A stretch of 13,688 bases of DNA from UBA11889 sp002313255 (GTDB lineage Bacteria; Pseudomonadota; Gammaproteobacteria; Pseudomonadales; Azotimanducaceae), in assembly GCA_913045265.1 (NCBI GenBank), contig CAJWQX010000068.1, positions 1 to 13,688 of the forward strand, in the 5' to 3' direction. Below the pieces are notes generated by a model that did no database searches, was not told the origin of the DNA, and saw nothing but the letters and a program-made list of their open reading frames with translations. Below, piece by piece: positions 1-6,976 of the stretch. The position numbers and the translations under genes are program-made. Every line of letters begins with the position of its first letter. Positions within the stretch are counted from its first letter, which is position 1.

Positions 1-223
1 AGCCTCTTTACGAGGGCGTAGTGTTTTTGTTTCAGTGGTGGAGCCAGGCACCACCGTAGTGACGATCTAACCTATTGTTATTAAACGATTATATAGGTTC
101 CATAGCAGCGAGCTACCCCCAGATCTACCCCCTGGTTCATTACGTGGTTGTTCGCTTTAAGCTTCGGAGAGGGCAACCGTTACGGTTCGTGTTGTTCCTC
201 GTTGTGCCGGCAGTGAGCTGGGC
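1..223. other. Left edge, no gene recognised
   Basis: No convincing coding sequence is seen in this stretch. The overlapping open frames that extend into it are out of frame with the minus-strand selenoprotein candidate and resemble no family. A perfect 6-bp inverted repeat (GTGGTG at 35-40, CACCAC at 49-54, 8-nt loop) is present, but no T-run follows on either strand, so it is not called a terminator. The stretch is the downstream side of the minus-strand gene that ends at 224. Confidence 0.5.
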
Positions 224-1375
224 TCAGTCGGCGCCCCTTCGCCTCTCGGACATCCGGAGAAAATGCTCCTTGGCGTTGGGTTCGAGGGCCGTACCTCTCT
301 TGCCCCACAGGGCGACCGGGGGCGATTCCGCCACGGGCAGTTCGACCTCGAAACGCTGGCCCGCCGGGATATCGCAGACCTCGCTGTCACAGGACTGCCA
401 ACGGACCTCGCCGGAGACGGCAATTTCGGTTGTGCCACCCCCACCGACCGCGCCGTTGACGGTGAGCGGCAGACGCAGCTCGAAAACGCCGTGATGCACC
501 CGGAAAGACTCGCCCGTGCCCGCCAGAGTGTGAGGTGCGCTGGTCGGTCGAACCAGAGGGCGCTGAACGAGGCGCTTGTTTTCATCGAGGACCACATCGA
601 CGGCCACAGAACCTTGAGGCGCAGGTTCGGCGTAGACGTGTCGGCCTCGCGGAACGCTGAAGCTCACGACGAGATCCTTCTGGACCGTGGGCGTGAGGGT
701 GTTCCCATCTAGCGCTACGCTCACCTGTACCACGTCCAGTGCGGTCTCGCTGGCCTTTGTTTCGAGCATGGGTTGGCCCAGCGCCGCTCGGAGCAACTGC
801 TCGGGGCCCGCACGCACACCAAGGTTGTTGTCGAAGAACTTGTGCGTGATCGTGCCTTCCGGATTCACAACATAGTTGCCAGGGTAAGGAATGCCGTACC
901 AGGGGTGATCCGTTGGATCGATCAGGGTGTTCAGAATACCGAACGAACGGATTACGTCCGAATCCGGATCGGAGAGCAGGGTGTATGTGATGCCGTGGGC
1001 GTCGCGGAAGTCCCTGAGGGCGTCCGCCTCATCGTAGCTCAACGCGTACACAGCGATGCCCGCTGCATCGAAGTCCTTCATTCCTTTCTGCAGCTCGACC
1101 AGCTGCGAACGGCAGGGGGGTCACCAGACGGCGGAACGGAAGAAAACGACTACCGCAGGTCTGTCGCCACGATGTTCCTGGAGATCGAACGACGTCCCGT
1201 CGGAATTTCTGCAACGTACGTTGGGTATGTCTTCGCCTACGGCGGGCCCAGTGGGAAAGTCGCCCCGGGGGTCGCTCCGTGGTCCCGTGCCTGGCCTAAT
1301 CGGCCCAATGAAACCGTCGTGATCCGCCCAGCCCTTCTCCGCCTGAGTCCCTCGTGTTTCCAACTCTGGCCGCAT
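224..1375 (-). CDS. Redoxin/DsbD-alpha fusion, probable selenoprotein (UPPC)
   Basis: Predicted thiol-disulfide or peroxide reductase of 383 residues. Residues about 44-200 form an AhpC/TSA-type redoxin: PAVGEDIPNV entry, then a VVVFFRSAVW strand, then the redox motif, then LSYDEADALRDF and LLSDPDSDVIRSFGI. Residues about 210-350 resemble the DsbD N-terminal (alpha) domain, ending in QSCDSEVCDIPAG with Cys329 and Cys334. The codon after Trp84 is UGA (1121-1123) in unbroken frame, followed by Pro-Pro-Cys88. Family members carry W-C-P-x-C here, so UGA falls exactly on the first redox Cys, which suggests selenocysteine. The start at 1373-1375 is chosen because GGAGG lies 5 nt upstream (1381-1385 on this strand); an upstream ATG at 1450 lacks this. 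No signal peptide is seen, so a cytoplasmic location is inferred. The gene ends with UGA at 224-226. The alternative is a nonsense mutation. No selA, selB or selC lies in the window. Confidence 0.8.
1090..1106 (-). promoter_or_regulatory. SECIS-like hairpin after the UGA
   Basis: On the minus strand GCAGCT (1106-1101) pairs perfectly with AGCTGC (1095-1090) around the loop GGTCG (1100-1096). The loop starts 20 nt after the UGA. Bacterial SECIS elements lie within the coding region just downstream of UGA and carry G (often GU) early in a small apical loop; the E. coli fdhF loop contains GGUC. Below the stem are a C/A mismatch, a U-G and a U-A pair, then weaker pairing. Caveat: these bases also encode Gln-Leu-Val-Glu-Leu-Gln in a GC-rich gene, so such a stem can arise by codon choice alone. 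Confidence 0.55.
1121..1123 (-). other. In-frame UGA, probable selenocysteine codon (Sec85)
   Basis: The open frame from 1375 down to 1124 and the frame from 1120 down to 224 are the same frame, separated only by this TGA. Redoxin homology runs through it without a gap: RSAVW before, PPCRSQLVELQ after. A one-base change from the expected TGC or TGT gives TGA, so a point mutation is the competing explanation. UGA terminates other genes in this window, so it has not been reassigned to Trp. Confidence 0.75.
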
Positions 1376-1632
1376 GCCGTCCTCCGAGTCCTGATCCTGC
1401 CAGTCTACACATAAGCTCTGAAGTTGTTGGAGGGGTATACCCCCGAGCAATACCCAGCGCCACCGCCAGCGCCATCCCCCCTTTTTGCAGGGTGGTGGTG
1501 GACCTATCCAGTATTGGGGATTTGCGCGTTTGATTCTGGGTTTTCGCTGCGCTTGCGGTAGCGAACCTTTTGCTTTGACGCCTAACGGAGCGTCGCGTAG
1601 GTTTTGCGATAGTTCAAACCGCGTCCCGTCCT
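1376..1632. other. Divergent intergenic region with repeat R1
   Basis: This is the shared upstream region of the minus-strand redoxin (start 1375) and the plus-strand glycosidase (start 1633), so promoters for both should lie here. It holds the redoxin's GGAGG site (1381-1385) and repeat R1 (1428-1483). I see no convincing -35/-10 pair and no clear Shine-Dalgarno sequence just before 1633. Confidence 0.5.
1428..1483. repeat. 56-bp direct repeat, copy R1
   Basis: Matches 3646-3701 at 54 of 56 positions, in the same orientation. It begins TGGAGGGGTATACCCCC, which contains the perfect 12-bp palindrome GGGGTATACCCC (1432-1443). It continues through GAGCAATACCCAGCGCC and ends in CCATCCCCCCTT. The two ends are partly complementary (AGGGG and CCCCT). 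On the minus strand it carries a GGGGGGATGGCG start-like sequence that opens a roughly 59-codon frame, probably not a gene. It lies 53 nt upstream of the redoxin start and 150 nt upstream of the glycosidase start. Confidence 0.9.
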
Positions 1633-3633
1633 ATGATGAATCGATCTGCTTGTGTTGTTCTTATCGCGCTTGCTTTATTGGGCGGACCGTCGGTTCGCGC
1701 AATCGACACATTCGATATTGACGGTGACGGCACGAAGGACGCCTTGACCGACGGTTTACTTGTCCTCAGACACCTGTTTGGTTTTTCCGGGACCACGTTG
1801 ACAGAAGGTGCGATCGCGGGTGACGCCAGCCGATCAACGGCGAATGAAATCGAATCGTATTTGCAAACCAACGGCGTGTACCTGGACATTGACGACGACG
1901 GCACGACCGATGCGCTCACCGATGGACTGTTGTTGTTGCGGTATCTCTTTGGATTTACCGGGCAGACCCTCACCGAGGGCGCAGTGAGTGAGACGGCAAG
2001 CCGGGCGAGCGCAACTGAAATTGGGTCGTATATAGATGCCGGACCCATCGACCCGGCCATTTTGTCACGCTGGACGATCGAGACGGCCAAAGAGTGGCGC
2101 GATACCCACGGGTGGCTAATGGGAGTGAACTTCACCCCCGCCTACGCAGTCAACATGCTTGAAATGTGGCAGGCGGACACCTACGACGAAGCTGCCATCG
2201 ACCGCGAGCTCGGATGGGCTGCGGGCATCGGCATGAACACGATACGCGTCTTCCTCCACGACGTGGTGTGGAACCAGGGGTCGGAAGCGTATCTCGACCG
2301 GATCGACAACTTCCTGGCCATCGCCGATAAACACGGGATCGGGACCATGTTGGTGATCTTCGACGGAGTGTGGGACGAGAATCCCTATGGAGCCAACGTC
2401 GAGACCGTTGCATATGGGGCCATGCCCGCCGACCCCACCCAAGCTTATGAACAGCTAGAACCGCGTGAACACGTCACGGCCTCGCGCTGGGTCCAGAGTC
2501 CAGGAGAAGCGATTCTCGGAGACCACGCTCGGCACGACGAACTGGAGGGCTACGTCAAAGGGGTCATTGGGCGCTTCAAGGACGACCCACGCGTGATCAT
2601 CTGGGACTTGTTCAACGAACCCGACGGGTTTGGCGTGCACGCCTATGGACTTTCGCCAGAGGACAAAGATGCTGGTGCGGAGGCCCTGCTTCGTAAAACC
2701 TTCGGCTGGGCCAGAGAGGTTGGTCCCTCGCAGCCTCTCACCGCCGGGGTTTGGCGAAACTTTCCCACTGCCGAGGGCGAGCGGCTCACGTCGATCAATG
2801 AATACCAGCTCGCCGTATCCGACGTCATCAGTTTCCACAGTTACTCCTCCCCGGATGGCGTCCAATACATAATCGACGGTCTGAAGGAGTACGGTCGGCC
2901 CATAGTGTGCACCGAGTACGTGGCCCGCCAGATTGGGAGCACGTTCCAAGCTATCTCGCCGGTCATGAGAAAGAATGACGTCGGCGCCTACAGCTGGGGA
3001 CTTGTCGATGGGAGAAACCAAACGAAATATTCGTGGGGCTCGTGGACGACCCAGGCAGCGGAAGACGCAGAGCCATGGGCTCACGATTTGCTCCATAACG
3101 ATGGGGTTGGTACCCCCTACGACCAGCAAGAAACGGAACTTCTCAAACTGTTGGTGGAAGTCGAAGCAGACGACATCGTTTCCGTCTGGTCTCACGAGTT
3201 CTCCTCCGGAGAGGATGATCCCGCCACGGGTCTTGGCCCCGGCACGGGTCTTCAGACCGGCAACATGGTAGCGAGCGGCGCTCAAGGCTTCAGCAGCGGC
3301 GGCACGTGGTACTCGTCCGGCGGCGCTCTAAGCAAGACGATCTCAAGCTTGGGGCTTCGCTACATCACGGTGTCGTTCGTAGCTTCAAAAGACGACGCCT
3401 CGACGTGCACGATCGACATTAGCGTCGACGGTGGCGCCTGGGAGAATATCCTTTCGGTCGGGCCCTATGAACCCGCGGCCGGCTTCGTCATGCTCCCGGA
3501 GTCTGCAGAAGGAGCCTATAGCGTCGAGATTCGCTGGGGATCGGCGGTCAACTTTTGCTGGATCAACAACGTCAACATCAACGCGATTGCAGTCAGCGAA
3601 CGAAAGGCGTCCACGGACGGCGAGATTCACTAG
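1633..3633 (+). CDS. Secreted GH5-like glycoside hydrolase with N-terminal dockerin-like repeats
   Basis: Predicted exported beta-glycosidase of 666 residues. Residues 1-23 form a signal peptide (cleavage after VRA). Residues about 28-82 and 85-135 are two dockerin-like calcium-binding units (DIDGDGTKDALTDGLL and DIDDDGTTDALTDGLL, each followed by LRxLFGF). From about 147 a TIM-barrel module begins (ETAKEWRDTHGWLMGVNF, then LEMWQADTYDEAAIDREL). It resembles proteins often annotated as cellulase-family or 1,4-beta-xylanase enzymes of clan GH-A. Glu329 in DLFNEPDG fits the acid/base and Glu428 in VCTEYVAR the nucleophile. Residues about 510-655 look like a beta-sandwich accessory domain. Substrate is unknown. 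Tandem ATG codons start the gene; no clear Shine-Dalgarno is visible, so the start rests on the signal peptide. Near-identical 56-bp repeats flank the gene, hinting at acquisition as a unit. Confidence 0.88.
   Translation: MMNRSACVVLIALALLGGPSVRAIDTFDIDGDGTKDALTDGLLVLRHLFGFSGTTLTEGAIAGDASRSTANEIESYLQTNGVYLDIDDDGTTDALTDGLLLLRYLFGFTGQTLTEGAVSETASRASATEIGSYIDAGPIDPAILSRWTIETAKEWRDTHGWLMGVNFTPAYAVNMLEMWQADTYDEAAIDRELGWAAGIGMNTIRVFLHDVVWNQGSEAYLDRIDNFLAIADKHGIGTMLVIFDGVWDENPYGANVETVAYGAMPADPTQAYEQLEPREHVTASRWVQSPGEAILGDHARHDELEGYVKGVIGRFKDDPRVIIWDLFNEPDGFGVHAYGLSPEDKDAGAEALLRKTFGWAREVGPSQPLTAGVWRNFPTAEGERLTSINEYQLAVSDVISFHSYSSPDGVQYIIDGLKEYGRPIVCTEYVARQIGSTFQAISPVMRKNDVGAYSWGLVDGRNQTKYSWGSWTTQAAEDAEPWAHDLLHNDGVGTPYDQQETELLKLLVEVEADDIVSVWSHEFSSGEDDPATGLGPGTGLQTGNMVASGAQGFSSGGTWYSSGGALSKTISSLGLRYITVSFVASKDDASTCTIDISVDGGAWENILSVGPYEPAAGFVMLPESAEGAYSVEIRWGSAVNFCWINNVNINAIAVSERKASTDGEIH
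1714..2037 (+). repeat. Tandem dockerin-like coding repeats
   Basis: Two in-frame units of about 50-55 codons share the order DID(G/D)DGT(K/T)DALTDGLL, LRxLFGF, TLTEGA, AS-R, and EI-SY(L/I). Each starts with an EF-hand-like loop rich in Asp. Such units are common on extracellular proteins of marine gammaproteobacteria, usually at the C-terminus; here they follow the signal peptide directly. No cohesin-like partner is seen in the window. Confidence 0.8.
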
Positions 3634-3645
3634 AAACACTTCGAC

Positions 3646-3701
3646 TGGAGGGGCATACCCCCGAGCAATACCAAGCGCCACCGCCAGCGCCATCCCCCCT
3701 T
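3646..3701. repeat. 56-bp direct repeat, copy R2
   Basis: Second copy of R1, differing at two positions (GGGGCATACC for GGGGTATACC, and ATACCAAGC for ATACCCAGC), so its palindrome is imperfect. It starts 13 nt after the glycosidase stop and has the same orientation as R1, placing the glycosidase gene between two direct repeats. Its minus strand also carries the GGGGGGATGGCG start-like sequence, which opens a long but unconvincing frame antisense to the glycosidase. Confidence 0.9.
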
Positions 3702-3750
3702 GATCCGCTCTCAGAGTGGCAACTAATTTACTTTTGGATCCCTTAGTGAA

Positions 3751-3769
3751 AAAAATCGCGGGGATTTTT
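3751..3769 (+). terminator. Weak hairpin, possible bidirectional terminator
   Basis: AAAAATC (3751-3757) pairs perfectly with GATTTTT (3763-3769) around the loop GCGGG. It lies about 120 nt past the glycosidase stop and ends in five Ts, so it could end transcription of that gene. The stem is almost all A-T pairs, so it is a weak candidate. Confidence 0.4.
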
Positions 3770-3820
3770 CAACTGAGTAAAGTAAAGGGGTAATGTTCTC
3801 TTTGACTCGGGAAACGACAG

Positions 3821-3907
3821 AGGCGAGTTGATATGGCGTTTATTCAATGCCGCGTGAACCCAAGCGAATTCAACGCGAGCAACCGTTGGAGGAGAAGATG
3901 GTTCTAG
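3821..3907 (+). other. Leader ORF or remnant of a DUF805 start before the methyltransferase
   Basis: Positions 3821-3848 match 10866-10893, the ribosome binding site and start of the DUF805 gene, at 24 of 28 bases (AGGCGAGTTGATATG against AGGTGAGTTGATATG). An ATG at 3833 opens a 24-codon frame (MAFIQCRVNPSEF...) that stops at 3905-3907, overlapping the methyltransferase start by 10 nt. It could be a translated leader coupled to the methyltransferase, or a relic of a DUF805-like 5' end left by rearrangement. Similarity beyond the first six codons is not evident. Confidence 0.4.
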
Positions 3908-4878
3908 AAGATCGACTGAATAATAACGAAGTCATCATTCTTGATGGCGCCATTGGCTCTGAAATAGAACGATTGGGTGCAAAAATGGATAACGCTGCCT
4001 GGTGTGGCGTTGCCAATAAAACCCACCCGGACACCGTACGTAAAGTTCATGAAGAGTACCTGCGAGCGGGTGCGGACGTGATAACAGCCAACACGTTCGG
4101 CACCTGTCGGCATGTTCTGGCTGGCGCAGGGCTCGCTGATGAAGCAGCTGAGATCACAGCAAGAGCAGTCAAAATAGCCTACGAGGCAATTGATAAGGTC
4201 GCCCCGGATCGTGATGTCGCAGTCGCTGGTTCGATGTCCCTCATGACGGCATGGATTCCAGGCTCCTTCAGCCCTGATCCACGTTTTATTCCGACTCCCG
4301 AGGAAGAAGCCGCGAATTACCGAGAATGGGCAGAGGCTCTAGCGTCAGCCGGCGCTGATCTTATTATTCTAGAAATGATGGCTGATATTACCCATGCCAG
4401 TGTGGCCGCTGAGGCTGCATTAAGCACCGGGTTGCCTGTATGGATTGGCATGAGTTGTTGCCTTACAGCCGAGAAAACTCTGGCCGCCTGGGATATGCAT
4501 TTGGTCGAGCCACCTGAAGTACTAGACGCCAGCCATGTACCTGGAAAAATTCAACCCATTGGCCCTTTAATTGATGCCATGGCCGACTTTGAACCGCAGG
4601 TTATGGGAATGATGCACTCAGCGGTTGACGCGATGGGTCCGGGAATCGAAGCGATAAAAGAACGATGGTCCGGCCCTCTGATGGGATACGCAGAGGCAAC
4701 GGGCGATCACTATATAAAACCCAATGACTTTGCCCTTCACTGTCGATCTCTGGTCGAACAAGGTGTCCAAATCATAGGTGGCTGCTGCGGAACTACGATC
4801 GAACACATTCGCGCCATGGTGAACGTAATATCAGGAGATATCTCTTACGAACTGGCCGAGACAAAAGACGAGGCATAG
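3898..4878 (+). CDS. Homocysteine S-methyltransferase family protein
   Basis: Zinc-dependent thiol methyltransferase of the MmuM/BHMT/MetH N-terminal type (TIM barrel); family members move a methyl group from S-methylmethionine, betaine or methylfolate to homocysteine. It has 326 residues, near the usual single-domain length. Visible motifs are LDGAIGSEIERLG (15-27), GADVITANTFGT (58-69), ADLIILEMMAD (153-163) and GGCCGTT (294-300, zinc ligands Cys296 and Cys297). The third zinc ligand is usually a Cys in a GVNC-like motif; the aligned segment here reads GMMHSAV, with His240 in its place. The start at 3898 is chosen for GGAGG at 3888-3892 with a 5-nt spacer; an upstream in-frame ATG at 3847 lacks such a site. 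Its 3' end overlaps the 36-bp repeat found again before DUF805. It converges with the DUF3604 gene, 19 nt away. Methyl donor is unknown. Confidence 0.88.
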   Translation: MVLEDRLNNNEVIILDGAIGSEIERLGAKMDNAAWCGVANKTHPDTVRKVHEEYLRAGADVITANTFGTCRHVLAGAGLADEAAEITARAVKIAYEAIDKVAPDRDVAVAGSMSLMTAWIPGSFSPDPRFIPTPEEEAANYREWAEALASAGADLIILEMMADITHASVAAEAALSTGLPVWIGMSCCLTAEKTLAAWDMHLVEPPEVLDASHVPGKIQPIGPLIDAMADFEPQVMGMMHSAVDAMGPGIEAIKERWSGPLMGYAEATGDHYIKPNDFALHCRSLVEQGVQIIGGCCGTTIEHIRAMVNVISGDISYELAETKDEA

Positions 4879-4881
4879 TAT
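4846..4881. repeat. 36-bp repeat, copy A
   Basis: Identical to 10811-10846 at 33 of 36 positions, beginning with 21 matching bases (TACGAACTGGCCGAGACAAAA). It encodes the last residues of the methyltransferase (YELAETKDEA and stop). A diverged copy C lies at 11310-11349. Confidence 0.85.
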
Positions 4882-4897
4882 CGAGTGCGTAAACCGC

Positions 4898-6976
4898 TCA
4901 TCGGGCGTGCCCTGTGTCGGGGGTAGGCAGGTACTGGATCGGTGAAGACCAGGCACGTTCTTGCAGGGTAGGTGCCAAATCAGAGCGAGGCTCGGTGCCT
5001 GCATGGATCGCGTCCCAAGTGTTCCACCGGCACGTGGGGTTTTCTAACACGCGCGCGTAGTAGAACGCACGTTGGTTCGCATCAAAGTCCGGATCAGTCC
5101 AAACCGTGCGCAACTGGGCAGCACCAGTATTGGCCCTTGTACTGCAATCGCTCAAATTCACTGTGGCGCCGTTATCCGGGCAACGGTTGGTGCTGCGGTC
5201 TACTGCAACACCACCAGCGCAAGCCACGTCGATCACCTTTTCATGGGTTTCACCTGATGCGTCAATCCAGCCTTTGACTATTTGAAGTCGCTGCAGCGGC
5301 GCGCCATCGGCATCTGCCAGTGCCCACACGGCGAATTGGGGCGCCCTTTCTCCTTCAGTTGTTCCATCCGCCATGTTGGGAGCAAGATCCGCGCCCATGG
5401 TGACGCCATTAGTATAGGCTCGCGCCACACCACCCTCAGTTTCCAGTAAGTTATCTGGTAAACCGTAGCCTGCAAAAAATCGCAGCCGTATGCGAGGGCC
5501 AGAGGTAGCGAAGGTTTCTTTGCGGCGGAAGGCGGCGTAAATCGCTTCGCGGGTGTTTTCTTCAGCCCACACTGCAGCGAGGCCTGATGCGCCAAATTCG
5601 TTTTGCTGACCACCCATAAAGCTCTTGCCGTCCACTTCCACCACCTCCTGGCCAGGGAGAATGTTCACCAAAATGTTCTCAACAAGACCCAACGGAACCG
5701 AACCACGTAGCTGCGCATCCGCAGACAAGATGCCTAGCTTAGAGGAAAAGTTAGATTCGTCATTTTGCGCAGCCCCCGTGTGCGTATCACTGGAACCAAT
5801 CACTCCAAACGCAAAGGGGTTGGTAATGCCTTGGGCTTCTAGCGCCAGACCGTGTCGCCACGCTTCACGCACATAACTACCTTCCGGTTTACTGGGCATA
5901 GGCTTCCCCATCCCCACCCCTCGAGTGCTCACTAACTCGAAGTCTGCCCACTCATCGCGGCTGGACAAAGCAGGATGGGTTTCAGACGTGCCCTTGATCT
6001 GAGTGATTTCTACCAGCGGTTCATTGCGGATGCGCTTTACAGCGTATTCATCATCGATGGGATCACCTGCCCAATCCTCCAGCTTGAACATATGACCATT
6101 AGACTTGTTGGAGTTGTGCGGTATGGCCAGTGATTCCACACCGGCTTCGCGCAATGTATCCATCCAGTCCCATAAGTCTTCAGGATCCCTCGAATGCATC
6201 CGTGAAAAAGGCACTTCAGGTACGCGATCGCTACCTTTGAAGACAACATTGCGGTGCAAGCTACCATTATCGTCCGATGTGGTTGTGTATTCGTAGGCAA
6301 CGAATGTCGTAAAGCGACCTGGGTCGTTGTGCATATCCGCCGCTTCGATGGTGTCTGCCCAGGCGCTGCGAGTAATGGACAACGGCTCATCGGGGTCAAC
6401 CTCCCCCTCGACAATCGCAAGGGCCAATGCTCGACCCAGGCCAAAACTGCGCATCCTATCCAGCGCGCTCAAGCGGCCCATATTGTCTGGCGCATTCAAG
6501 TCGTGCACAACTTGGGCGAACGGATACTTAGAGAAATCGCTGCTCGTATCCGCAGCAACCGGGGCGACGCCCATAAACATGCCGTGATCGGTAACACCAT
6601 AGAAATCCAGTGGCACGCTGAGCTGCATATCAAAACCAGCTGGGTGCTTAATGGCTTCGCCTTTTGCAAAGCGATAAGCGTCATAAGGTGTGGCGAGCGT
6701 GCCAAAGGCATAGGCGTCAAACGAATATCTTGTGTGTACGTGCAGATCACCGAAGTAGGCATTGCGATCTGGGTTGACGTCCGGCCTATCGCCGTTCGAC
6801 TGATCTAGATCTGTTTCATCCCCTGTTGTTCGCTCAACAATCGTGTGTTCGGTTGCAAACAGCGGCTTGGCAAGTGCTGCGCGCTGAACTTCTGTCGGCT
6901 GATTAGCACCGCCACAGGCGGTAAGCAGCACGCCTGAGAGCGCGATACCGGCTAACGCTTTTGTATTTCGTCGCAT
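4898..6976 (-). CDS. DUF3604 PHP-like metal-dependent hydrolase, lipoprotein
   Basis: Predicted outer-face lipoprotein of 692 residues. The N-terminal MRRNTKALAG leader ends in a lipobox (LTAC, lipidated Cys21). The DUF3604 domain follows from about residue 73 with PHP-superfamily-like metal motifs: YFGDLHVHTRYS (His79, His81), VTDHG (Asp130, His131), AYEY (Glu229), IPHNSN (His287), SETH (His334) and GSSDTHTG (Asp397, His399). A hydrolytic role is inferred from these; substrate is unknown. The ATG at 6974-6976 is preferred over the TTG just before it because GGAG lies 7 nt upstream. It overlaps the upstream gene's stop as TGATG, which implies translational coupling. It converges with the methyltransferase. 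Confidence 0.88.
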   Translation of the reverse strand: MRRNTKALAGIALSGVLLTACGGANQPTEVQRAALAKPLFATEHTIVERTTGDETDLDQSNGDRPDVNPDRNAYFGDLHVHTRYSFDAYAFGTLATPYDAYRFAKGEAIKHPAGFDMQLSVPLDFYGVTDHGMFMGVAPVAADTSSDFSKYPFAQVVHDLNAPDNMGRLSALDRMRSFGLGRALALAIVEGEVDPDEPLSITRSAWADTIEAADMHNDPGRFTTFVAYEYTTTSDDNGSLHRNVVFKGSDRVPEVPFSRMHSRDPEDLWDWMDTLREAGVESLAIPHNSNKSNGHMFKLEDWAGDPIDDEYAVKRIRNEPLVEITQIKGTSETHPALSSRDEWADFELVSTRGVGMGKPMPSKPEGSYVREAWRHGLALEAQGITNPFAFGVIGSSDTHTGAAQNDESNFSSKLGILSADAQLRGSVPLGLVENILVNILPGQEVVEVDGKSFMGGQQNEFGASGLAAVWAEENTREAIYAAFRRKETFATSGPRIRLRFFAGYGLPDNLLETEGGVARAYTNGVTMGADLAPNMADGTTEGERAPQFAVWALADADGAPLQRLQIVKGWIDASGETHEKVIDVACAGGVAVDRSTNRCPDNGATVNLSDCSTRANTGAAQLRTVWTDPDFDANQRAFYYARVLENPTCRWNTWDAIHAGTEPRSDLAPTLQERAWSSPIQYLPTPDTGHAR

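Larger units (their letters stand above)
3634..3897. other. Intergenic region between glycosidase and methyltransferase
   Basis: Holds repeat R2 (3646-3701), an AT-rich hairpin (3751-3769), and a leader-like sequence (3821-3848) matching the DUF805 gene start. A TTGACT at 3802-3807 resembles a -35 box, but I could not find a matching -10 at normal spacing. The methyltransferase ribosome binding site closes the region. Confidence 0.5.

Noticed and set aside
157..712. Several long open frames overlapping the 3' part of the redoxin gene on both strands
   Set aside because: They overlap the redoxin/DsbD-alpha frame, show no family motifs or good ribosome binding sites, and are expected shadows in GC-rich DNA.
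1121..1123. UGA read as Trp (alternative genetic code)
   Set aside because: UGA ends several intact genes in this window (224, 4898, 6976, 7433), and the aligned residue in homologs is Cys, not Trp.
1117..1125. Frameshift at the run of six Gs (1115-1120) as the cause of the split redoxin gene
   Set aside because: The two halves are in the same frame (1123 minus 1081 is a multiple of three), so no frameshift is needed; only the UGA separates them.
2455..3285. 276-codon minus-strand frame antisense to the glycosidase
   Set aside because: It shows no recognisable motifs, and the plus-strand glycosidase with its catalytic Glu residues explains this DNA.
3385..3693. Minus-strand ORF starting in R2 (MALAVALGIARG...)
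   Set aside because: It lies antisense to the glycosidase C-terminal domain; its start is only the repeat sequence, and R1 opens an unrelated continuation.
1428..3701. R1/R2 as integron attC sites, suggested by the length near 59 bp
   Set aside because: I could not find the GTTRRRY and RYYYAAC core sites in the expected places.
6254..6808. 184-codon plus-strand frame antisense to DUF3604
   Set aside because: It overlaps the conserved metal-binding region of DUF3604 and shows no family features of its own.
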